Part shown: positions 36,901 to 48,900 of the stretch, piece by piece
How positions within the stretch are numbered: the first letter of the stretch is position 1
Layout of the letters: every line of letters starts with the position of its first letter
From: Pomacea canaliculata
Taxonomy: Eukaryota > Mollusca > Gastropoda > Architaenioglossa > Ampullariidae
Assembly: GCF_003073045.1 (NCBI RefSeq)
Contig: NC_037596.1
Span: forward strand, 13,265,950 to 13,329,949
Length of the DNA stretch: 64,000 bases
Direction: 5' to 3'
Program-made: the position numbers and the translations under genes
Notes under the pieces: model-generated
The model's database searches: none
Seen by the model: only the letters and a program-made list of their open reading frames with translations
Told to the model about the DNA's origin: nothing

Positions 36901-39900
36901 ACTGATGAGAAAACTTGCTCAGTACATAATCTAGTCATCTCCCAGAAGCTTGGAAAAGGTCTGTCCAAAGCTGAACCTTGGCCCTAAGCTCCACTTGGGG
37001 TGAACAAGAAGAAACATGTAACAAGAAGAAAGCTAAACCTACAACCTGATTATCACCAAGGTTCAATGAACCATTGGAAAGATGCCTGCCAAGGAGTGCG
37101 ATTAGATCTGCATTTTCTGTGATGGACGAGATGCTCAATGACAATGACAGGTGTGAGATCACTGGCAAATGCACCCTCAAGTCTGCATGTAGGCAACTTG
37201 CACGGATGTTTTGTTGGACTGTTGATCTTGACAAAACAACTGTTGCTGGATGTTAAATTGGCTTAAGAGCCTTCTTGAGGGATAGTCACGCCTTATGAAG
37301 ATGATATCATCACTCCTAACAATAGCATGTTAAACCTTGTTGATATGGACAAACGTCAAAGGTGATCAGCACTCATAGTTAGGAACTGGCCAGGCTAAAC
37401 ATTAATGCTGGTGCACTTAATGGTCCATCTCTCAGACCAAGAGCCTCTGGTGGCCCGTGGTGCAGGATATGCCCTGGACTGGTCTGGAGAGAGAAGTGAA
37501 GTGGGCTTGGGCTTTATTCAAATCTTCCATCACCAGCAAACTTCAAAGCCTCACAGTGGGTCATTTAGACTACATTATGTCCCTGAGACCCCTGTGGGAC
37601 CCCGGGGTATGCTTGCCTAGTGAGCATTGTAAGAATTGGGTCCTGCCATCCAGCCAGGCATGTCGTAAGAGGCGACTAAGGTGGACACCTCACCTAGAAG
37701 TAACTTAGGCTGTGGTAGGGCTAACAACAAAGAACTCCACCTAAGAACTGAAACCGAGTCCATCACCACGCAGGTTCAACGAAGGCGTTGGCGATGAATT
37801 GGACATGTGCTCTGCCAGCAGACAGCAGACCTCTCCAGAGTCGCCCTACGATGGCCGAAGAAAACAAGGCCGCCCAAAGGAAACTTTGAGAAGAACAGTG
37901 GAAAGGGAGATGAAAGGGCTGGTCATGGGGTCACCTAGAGCAAGTTTCAGCCGACCGACATCGGTGGCGGACTCTGGTTGAGGCCTTATGTGCAACCTGA
38001 TGCTCGAAGAGGTTTAGATAGATAGATGTCCCTGAGACCTTCTGTAAAACATCCGGTGCATTCCACCGGCAATGTTTGTGATCCATCATGAGCATCAGAT
38101 AGCAGGACTACTATTCCTCTGAGGCTTCTTGGAGAGCAGCAATAGCTAAGAAGCAGAGGCAAGGAAAAGTGATAATCACACAACCCCAAAATTTGTCTTT
38201 CAGCAGCACATCTGCCAGAAAGTCAGCACAAGAAACTTCACATTTGAAGACATAACCCCACCCCCTGCAAATAACAGATTTCACTTTCCTTGTTGAGAAT
38301 GAGACTTAATGAATAAGATAAGACACAACAGAAGTATTTCCCCTTGTTGTAATGCTCAACAATATCAAATTGCATAATGCCATATTATAATAATGACAGT
38401 CACTTGCAAGTTTAGGTTTGGTTGTTTTTTTTTTTCTTTAACCGATTCTGCCTGTTCTATCTTAGCTACTGTGGTAATGCTTATTTGTTTCATGTTAACA
38501 TGTGAAAGTGTACACAAGACATACATTTGTTTGCATATACCCTTAGTTAAATAATCGAAAGATTGAAGAATGGAAACTTTCTTTCAACCAAAATAAATAT
38601 TTTTTTGATTCAGTCATGATACCTCGTAAGAAATAAATTTCAAAGCACGGAGCTATCAAGAATTTATTCCAGTTCTGAAAGCAGCAGTTCTTTTTCCATA
38701 ATAGTCAATAATTCTAGTTAAAACTTTAAAATAACTGCTGGTCAGCAGCAAACACGCCTTCCTGTAATAACCGGTCTTTCGCCACATTGAGGTTGAGCTC
38801 ATCTTTTCATTTTAAAAGTCTGCCATATGCTTACAAATTGCTATTCTATGTATCAGCAGAGCTATTGTATGCTTTTGTTAAATATGTGTGTTGGACAGAA
38901 ACTGTTACTGGATGTAAATGGTCAGACAAGACAAACAACTACATCTGCAACGCGGCTAGAGGGTACATCTGTGAAATTCTTGAAAATAAGGGCATTTTGA
39001 TTTTGATACCAGAATTGCAGCCTGGAAATTTTTGCCTTCAGATCCGCAAAGCAGGTGTTCATTGCATTTGTTCATGGACTGCAAAAGGTAAGATTTCAAT
39101 GTGCATGTTAGATCCTAAGCATCCTATTGATTTTCAGTCAACAACCTTGAGCTATTCAATTGCCACCCTTGAGAAAGTTCTGTTTATTTTAATAGTAGCT
39201 GGGGTAACTTGTCCCACTGTGATTACAGCTGTGATTTTGTTGTCCACCATCAAACTGCCACTTCATTTGAGTCAAGGCTTATAATCAACATGTGTGGCCT
39301 CAGTGTAGGCAAAAGTAAAGCAGTTACACTCATTCCCTTGCTGCACTCTGTCTCCTTCCTTTTGCTGGGGCTAACTCATTTTTATGGCACCAGAAGAGGA
39401 TGTAAGTCTGACATGAGTCAAGGGGAAATAATGTGATGACAGATGAGCCTTGATGTGTGCCAGCATGAAAGAATGAGTGAAAGGGGGAGGAGAACGCTGC
39501 TCACAGTTTGTAAAGGGAAAGATAGGGTTGTCCCCTTTCAATTGCTAGCTACAACCTCCCTTTCTCTCATTGTTAATCTCATTTTAGGATATGAAAATTT
39601 GCTTTGCATAGTAGGCATATTCAAATATTTTTTGCATAGAATTATTTCATTAGGAGGTTTGGCAACCAGTCCTTTCACTGAAATTCTGCCTTTGGAAAAA
39701 AAATTTCTTCATGACATGTTTTCGTAAGCTTATTTTTCAGCAATGGTGTTATCTGGAAAATGCAGGAAAGAAATCATTCTCTGTGTTAAAATTGGTGGGA
39801 GGGAAAATTGTTAAGTTTTCTGATAAATTCGCCTGATCCTTGCTGATTGAATTTCGCTTTTTTGATTTTTTTAAACCCTTTCAGTCTTTGGGAAACATCA

Positions 39901-42900
39901 TGCCATGGAAAAAATAAGAATGCTTCTGAACAATGTATTTTAATGGAACACAAAATTGATGTTCCCAGAAATAGAATATTCCTATCAGCTTTTGATGAAA
40001 AGGGGTGTGGTTTTGCGTGGGATTTTAATCAGAACTGCAAACTCATTCCTAACCATGCTCTACTTTTAAGATTTCTGTCTCTTTATTTCTTTTTTGTGCA
40101 AATATTCATTTTCTGCTAAAATCTCACCATTTCTTTCTTTCAAGATTACAAATACTACAAGAATATATTTGTGAAATCCAAAAGGCCTGTCTTCTGAGAC
40201 CAAACATAAATAGAATAGACAGGTTGTGCCCCAGTCTGTTGGTTATCATTGGCTTCTCTCTAAGCATTCAACTTGAACACTGTGAGCAAGTTGACAAGAC
40301 TGTGAATAGCCAGCATGTGAAAACTGGAGAAACTGATGCGATTTTTTTTTTTTTTTTTAAAGTGTTTGAAGGTGGCAGTTGCTAATTTTGTGCCATAGTT
40401 GAACTTTGTGTAAATGTGGGAGGATGGTTAAACAGGCAATGAAAGTTCTGTGTCTGATTAACCATTGGTCACACCTGAAATTTAGATAAGATAAAACTTT
40501 ATTTATCCCAAATGGACAATCTATTTTAGTGTCCTCAGTATTTAAAGATATATTTCAAAACTTCTCATCACTTTAAAAAATGATAACTGACTTATTTGCA
40601 CAAAAGATCGCAGATATCATAAGATATAAACAGGCGTTAGGTTTTAAAGTCTTTTGTTTGTTTTGTGTGCTAGCCAGAACATACATCACTCCTCAACTGC
40701 CTACCTTTTCGCCCAACTCCCTCTGAATGTTTGTCTTTGCAGTTAATGCTTTCTCCTTATTTTCTTTTCTTCAGAGTTAAATAGACTTGGAAGGACTTCC
40801 AATCCTGATATGGCTTCAACTGGCTCCAGTATGCCGTCACCAGGTTAGTATTGCAATATAGGGCACACAGGTAGTGCTAGTACCTCTGTTGTGCGAGCTG
40901 TTAATCTATTTGGTCTCCATCTCCCACCTGCCCAGCTTGCACCAGTTTCTTCAAGAATCTGTTCATATACAACATCTCTCATCCTGACACTGTCAGAATG
41001 TCAGAAATGCTGTGTACTTTCCATTTCATCCAATCTGTATTGCAGCCAACTCACTGTAAACCTTTCTTCTCGACCTGCATTCAGACCCTATGGCAATTCC
41101 ACTGGAACACTGGGCCAAAAAAAGTTATATGCCACTCTTCCCTGTCTTTCTGACCGCCTACCTTCTTGCCATCCTGTGAGGTGGGAGGAGATGGTCCTTG
41201 CTAGATTAAAGTTAGGACACACCTATGCCATGCAAGGACACCTCTTACGAGATGAACCACCACCCATTTGTCCATGGTGTAGGGGACGTTTTAGTGTGGT
41301 ACATATTATGATTGTTTGTCCTGAGCTCCAGACTATCCGTCAGCAGTTTTTTGACAGAAAATTGTTTTCTTTGTTCAGGTCCGTCCCATTGGCAGCCGTC
41401 TTTACATTTTTAAGGAGGATAGGACTTTACCATCAAATTTAAGAAATTTTATTTCCTGATAATTGTTTTCTTTTGATTTTTGGTTTGTTGGTGGCCTTTT
41501 TAGGCTTCACCACTCCTTTTTATGCTTTACCCACTCTTTTATATTTTGTTTACTTCTTGTGTTGACTTTTTAAAGAATGTTATGGTTATATCACTAGGGA
41601 GGTTTTGTTCCTAAACTTTTAAAGTTAAGATTACTTTTGTTGTTGTGATATAGCCCTAGTTGTTGGCACAGCATTAAACACAAACAAACAAAGGTAAATG
41701 GACCTACTGCCTTTATTGTGGCAAATTTAAATAATAGTAATAAAGACAACTGCATGCACACAGAATAAATCCTGAGAATACAGTAGATGTAGAATCTACT
41801 AATACTGTAGCTTGCTCTAGTTATTTCATAAAATCTTTTAAGAAATCCATTACATCCAGGAAAAAGAAGTTTGTATCATTTTAGTCACCCTATGTACTGT
41901 TATGATTTTTATATTTTTCTGTTTTCTTGACCTCTAGTATTCTTGAAGACTAATTTTATTTTATCCCCACAGAAAGTGGTCATATTTTGATTTTTGTTGA
42001 TTCTTTAGGTGGATTCTTCTTGCTGCTTTGGATCCTTGGCATCAGCATTCATTTTTGGAAGAATTTTGGTAAAATTTTGTCCCCTGTCAAACACTTATAG
42101 ACCACTAAGAAAGAGACAAGATTTATACTCTCTAATACATGTGAACAACTCGAAACCCAAAAAGAGCTTCCAAATCTATAAGAATGTCATCTTTGTGTAA
42201 AGGAAATGGGTTGCCTGTATGAATGACTAGGGCAGTTTTGATTGAGTTACTGAATTTAGAGAAATATAAAACATTTCTGTGACAAGAAAAAACTTGGCTA
42301 ATAATGATAATGATCGTTACATTTTTAAAGGTAGTTTTCACATATAGGTTATATTCAGATTATTTGTTTCAGGTCATCTGTGTCTTAAAACACCTAACAA
42401 GTAAGTTCAAATTTTAAAACAAGCTGTTCTAAAAATTATTTTTAATTATTTTCAGATGACTGGACAGGTACGCAAATTGTTATAGCAAAAAAACCTTGTC
42501 CACAAATCTGAATAACTAATTCTTTCCATTCCTGTGATACACACAACAAACCTTTGAATATAAGAATTCCTGTCTAAAATCTTGGAAGAGATCATGACCT
42601 CACTTCCTAAAATTTTATTTCTTGCAAATGTTATGGCAATACCTGGTTGGTGCCTTTAGTGATTTCATAAATTTTAGGTCAATCTACTTACACTTTTCTA
42701 CTGAAATTTTCTTTTTTAAACCATTAATTTGTCACAAGCTAATGCCAGTGCTACTTTTGTTAAATATATCAGCAGTTTAATCTCACGCTTGGTAACGCTA
42801 CTCTCAAAGCCTATGGGATCGAGGTGTGGTAAACATACAGAGATAAACCATGTCTAGCTTATGTTACCTCCAACATGGAACCCAATTCTCCATCTAGGGT

Positions 42901-45900
42901 ATGGTACATTTAACATGCAGTTGAATCTTCTCTCTAATAAATGTTACCAAAACCCAGTTTTGTTTGGTGGTTTGGGCTTGTGTAGGTACTGTACCACTGA
43001 CTTTCTCCAGTTAAGCATTTTGATAGAACATTTAGCCATTAGGCTATTTAGCCTTTTCTTTTTTTTTTCTTTTTTTTTTCACTTCTGCTTTTAGTGCCTT
43101 GAGGGGAATAATTTGCTTAACACGCTTGATGCACCTGGTGCAAAAATGAATGTTACTATGCTTATTCCTAATTTTAAGTGTCTTACTGCTTAAATTCTAA
43201 ACTTTTGCTTGTGGCAAGAAAGAATGGTTTGATCCTAGGGAGGGAGGTGGGGAGCACCCGCAGTGCTAGTGACCTTAGCGGTCATTTCTTCACTAAACAC
43301 TTCCATCTGGCTGGACTAGTACCCTCAACTCCCTCTGCCTGATGAAATCTGTTCTCTCCTAGACAGTGAAAGTTTGGGTCTTTAATCTTGGTTTCGCTAA
43401 GAATATAGACACAAACACTCAGGTGTGTGCAGCTGTTAGCGAAAGGGAGAAAAAAAAAGAAGAAAAGATTTCTAACTTCTCAGATTTAGAACGCAATAGA
43501 TTACAAGTCAACCAACAGTCTGTACAGCAGAAAACAGATGACACCATGAACTAGGTGCACAAATAAAAAAAAGCTCAGAAATGAGCAGAGCAGTACTCTT
43601 GATTTTGTGAGATATTTCTTAAGCACTTTAATGATGTCCATGCTTATCTAACTCCTAGATTGTCTGCCCAGTCAAAATAACTTTTTTCCGTGAACAAGTG
43701 GAAGGCACAGTTTGTCTGCAGTTTTCTTTGAGGCCAGTGAATCAAGCTTGCCTCATTTCAAACCAACTCTCATTTACCTTTATGTATCTAAACTTTCATA
43801 AGCCTGGCTTGAGTTTTGATTGAGTTTCTTATTTTATTTTCATTTTACTGTTTTATTTTGTTCTGATAGTCCTGACAGCAGTAAGGACTATACAGAACAG
43901 CCATTAAATACAGAGCTGGATGAAAGGGAAGGAGAAAATAACAGCCTAAACATGCTTTCAGCTCAGCTCGTCTCAGAAACCAGCAAGAACAGGTAGGTAT
44001 ATAATGCCCTTATATAAATAGAGGCCAGCGGAGAACATTTCTTTCATATTATCTCAACGTCTGCATGTACATTTAACAAGAATGTCAAAACTAAAGAATA
44101 ATAATGAGAAAGGCTTTTTAGAAAAAGATGGTTTATGACTAAACAGTGTTTATGCGACATTGTGAGATTGTAACCAACCGCCTGCAGATACATTTAATAG
44201 AAACCTTCAAACCGAAGAATGATGATAAAAGTTTTTTTTTTAACCCAAAACCGAAACCAAAAAAAAGGATTTAAAGGAAAATTACATTATGTGCTATGAC
44301 ATTGTATATCTGAGCAGCCATTTTTGCTTAGGACAATGGTAGCTGAACTTCGAACAACTCGTAGCTCTGTTGATGGTATATGATGTTATTGGTTAATAGC
44401 AACTCCTGTGATGGGTTATTGTTTCATCTTTTCAATTTGGATGGGTTTAACTTTTGGTGCTGTGACAGTATGTTATCTATCACTGGAGCAATATGGTTTG
44501 GGTCAAAATGACAGATGATAAGGAGTCTCTTTCAAAATGTACTCATTTTATGTTCTGCTAGTCCTGAAAGCAGTGAGGACTGTACAGAACAGCCATTAAA
44601 TATAGAGCTGCATGAAAGGGAAGGAGAAAATAACAGCCCAAACAACAGGTAGGTATATAATTCAGTAAACTGATTTCTGTCAGCATTTTTGCTCTAGGGG
44701 CATAAACATTTATATATTTTTATTTTATTAGCCAAAGCTATATAGCAAACATGAGTATTGCAGCATGGTAAATTTGTATTGATTTATATCTGCATGAAAA
44801 TGCAAATAGTTTGGTGTTGGTGTCAGTGATTTCTGCAGAAAATCATATCATAGGATAAGCAGCTGAACAGAAGTAGTCTATTTTAAAATGTACTTAAATT
44901 TGCAAAAGATTATTAATAGAGCATTAGCTGTCAGTCATAAGTTGGGTTGAGGAGGAATAATCTATCTATTCCTCTTCGTGCATCAGGTTGCACATAAGGC
45001 CTCAACAAGAGTCTCCACCGATGTCAATCAGCTGAAACCCGCTTTAGGTGACCCCATGTCCAGCCCTTTCATTTCATCTCTCTTTCCACTGTTCTTCTCC
45101 AAGTTTCCTTTGGGCGGCCTCGTTTTCTTCGGCCGTCTGGAGTCCATCGTAGGGCGACTCTGGAGAGGTCTGCTGTCTGCTGGCGGAGCACATGTCCAAT
45201 CCATCGCCAACTCCTTTGTTGATGGACTCGGTTTCAGTTCTTCAGTGGAGTTCTTCGTTGGTGATGGTGTTTGGCCAAAAGATGTTAAGTATGCGCCTGA
45301 GGCATCTGTTTTGGAAGACATCAAGCTTGTTACTGATGGTTTTGGTCATCTTCCTTGATTCTGATCCGTAAAGGAGGGTGCTGATCACATTTGACTTGAA
45401 GATTCTCAGCTTGATCTTCTGACTGATGTTTTTTGCCTTCCATGTGCTCCTGAGTGAGGCGAAGGCCTGGCTGGCTTTTGCCAGTCAGGCTCAAATCTCC
45501 ACCTCCGCATCCCCGGTGTTTGACATTTTGGACCCAAGCTGGGTAAAACTGTCAACTTCCTCAGTCTCTTCTCCATTTAGTTTGATGCTGTCTGGCGTTC
45601 ACTCTCATACTTTTTGTTTTCTTTGCGCTGACCTTCAAGCCAAGGTTTCCAGCTGTTTCTGAGAAGGCATTTGTTTTTTCCTGCATGTCTTGGTGGCGTT
45701 GTGACAGCAGGGCAATGTCATCAGCAAAGTCCAAGTCTTCCAGCATTGTTGTTGCTGTCATAGTTGTGGTTCATCTGATCCCTCTCCTCTCACTGTTGGT
45801 GGAAGTCTCCATGATTCAGTCCGTGGCCAGGATGAAGTTTAACGGCAACAGAATGCAGCCCTGCTTCACCCCAGTACTGATGAGCTCCGCGTCACAGACA

Positions 45901-48900
45901 ACCTGGATTTGAAATCACTGTACAGCATTGCAACGACCTGAACAAGTTTTGCATAAACTCCATAATGCCTCAGGATCTTCCATAAGGACTCTTGGTGAAT
46001 GCCATCAAAAGCCTTCTCCAGGTTGATGAAATCGATGTACAGCGGTGTGTTCCACTCATTGCTCTTCTCCAGAATCTGTTGCAGAATGAAGATGTGTTCA
46101 GAGCAGGATCACCCTGGGCAAAATCCTGCTTTCTGTGGTCAGAGGTCTTTCTCAAGGGTTGCTGTCAGTCTTGACAAAACAATCTTGCTGATGACCTTGC
46201 TGGTGAGGGAGAGAAGTGCTATATCCCTCCAATTATTGCAATCTCCAAGATCTCCTTTCTTGGGTAATTTGAAGATGACCCCTGTCTTCCATGCATCAGG
46301 GAGCTGTCCTGATTCCCAAACTTGCCTGAAAATTTCAGTCAGCTTTGGAGCTGTCACATTCACATCTGCTTTCAACATCTCTGCTGTTATTCCATCTGCC
46401 CCTGGTGCTTTGCCGCTCTTCATTGTCTTGACTGCTGCTGTCACTTCTTCCAGGCTTGGCGGGGAGCGGCCCGGTGGCGCAACGGTTAGTGCCTGTCACC
46501 AATACAGTGAAGGTTGGTTGCCCAGAGTTCATTTCTCGTCTCGGGCACGCTGTTCTTTCTGTGCCCGTGGCATCTGTTTACAGGGCTGGCTGCTTGCCGT
46601 AATATAGCCTTAGTTGCTGACACGGCGTAAAACACCAACCCCCCCCCCCCCCAGGCTTGGCGGGTCTGTGCAGATGTCAAGGACTGTAACTGCTGACTGG
46701 ATGTCTGCAAGCTGAGGGGGATCTGGTCTGTTCAAAACTGACTCAAAATGCTCCCTCCAGCGCTGTAGTTTTTGTGCCTCTCCTTCGACTACATTACCAT
46801 TCATGTCTTTCACTGGCACATCACTGTTTTTAAACCCGTTTAGCTGTTTTTTTGGGTTTTTTTAAATTTTGTACAGTGTCTTCAGGTCATTTTTTCTTGC
46901 TGCTATTTCAGTTTCATCTGCCAATTTCTCTATGTAATCTCTTTTGTCAGTTTTTGTCATCCTCTTTACCTCTTTGTTTAGTTTTGTATAACTTTGTCTG
47001 TGTTGTTCCTTCAGGTGTTCAGATCTAGTGCTGTTGATTTTTTTGTTTGGCTGACTTTCTCTCGTCTATCTTCTTCCATGTCTCTTCTCTGATCCACTTT
47101 TCTTTCTTTTTCTTGGAAGCCCAGTACTTTCTCTCCTGTTTCCCATAAGACTCGATTGAAGTCGTCTAAGGTCATCTCTTATTGGTCTCCTTGTGCCTGG
47201 AACCATGAACTTTACGTCCATAGAAAAGGCCTGTTTGGTGGCTGGACTTTTCAGTTTGCCAGAGTCCACTCTCTGCTGACATGCCTGTTTTCCTCGCTAT
47301 CGACGTAGCTTCAGAGAAACTGCGGCTATCACAAGAGTGTGGTCACAGGCAATGTCTGCTCCTCTGTAGGCTCTGACATCTTGAAGTGATCTCCATCTTC
47401 AGTTGATGATGACATGGTCTATCTGGTTCTTTGTGATCCCATCTGGTGATGTCCACGCTGCCTTGGGGATGTCTTTGTGTTGGAAGAGTGTGCCTCCAAT
47501 CAGTAGGTTGTTTTCTTCACAAAAGTCTGCCAGTCTCTCTCCTTTGTCATTGATGGTACCAATGCCATGCTTGCCCATGACATGCTCCCTGCAGGTGTTG
47601 TCACTTCCCACCTTGGCATTGAGGTCGCCGATGATGAGCAACATATCGTGGGCTCAAGCACTCTCCAAGGCTCCTGGAGCTGATTGTAAAAAGCATCATT
47701 GTCTTCTGCCTCGGAGGCTTCTGTTGGTGCATAGCAAACTAGCACTGTCAGCTTGGTGTACTTTGAATGGAATCTTGCTCTCATTCCAGCAGTGCCTTTT
47801 CTGTTTGTTTTTTTTTTTGTTGAGGAGTAGTGCTACTCCTTCTGAGTGCTGACCGTCTGATCTTCCTGATAACAAGATGGTATGTCCTGACGCTAGTCTC
47901 CTCTTTCCCGTGCCGGTCCATCTGACCTCACTGACTCCCAGGATGTCCAAGTTGTAGTTGTCAAACTCCTTGACTAGTTGGAGCATCCTGCCAGTCTGGT
48001 ACAAGGTCTTGACGTTCCAGCATCCCATCCTCAACTTTTGCCTTGGCTTCAGTAAATCCACTGTCGGGGCGCCAGCTCCCTTTCGGGTTTGGCTGTCGTC
48101 CGTCATAAGTCCAGTCGCCTGTTGTGCTTCATTACCTTCGCCATCTGTGACGAGTTCTGGTTTTAGTTTCTGTAACATGATTTTTTTTACATGGTGGGGT
48201 TGTTAGCCCTACCACAACCTATTTTACCTCTGGGTGAGGTGTCCACCTTACTCGCCTCTTACGACATGCCTGGCTGGATGGCAGGAGCCCTATTCTTACA
48301 ATGCTTGCTAGGCAAGCATACCCCAGGGTCCCACAGGGGCTTCGTTCCATGCAGTTACCATTTTTCATTTGAACTTGGTACAAAAACACAAAAGCTATAT
48401 TTCTTGCAAATTACATTACTTAAATGTCTTTTTATTTTTAAAAAATGCCCTATGATGCCGTGTGTCAATAATGGTTGTCTTTATTATAGGTTAATAGGTG
48501 TAAGTATTGAAACACATACTTCATGCCACCACTACATACTGTTCTAAGTGTTCAATGACATCACATTTTATCCTTATGGAATGAGTTAAAGGCATCAGAC
48601 CTCAAATTCCCTGACATCACATGTATATTCATAGTTGCATTTGTATCTTCATTTACAGGAGCACTGGAAATAGCAACTCCTATCGTCCAAGGAATTCTGC
48701 CATTCTACATCATAGGGGTGCATACATAAAAGACATTTCTTCCCCATCTCAGACCAACATACCAGATCGTGGCTGCGCCAGGTAAGAATATACTGTGATC
48801 ACCTACGAATATGAGCTGTCTCATAGTCATGTCTTTTCTGTACAGATGTATGGATGAAAATAAGATTTTCTTATGTTTGGTCTGACTCAGGCAATGTGTA

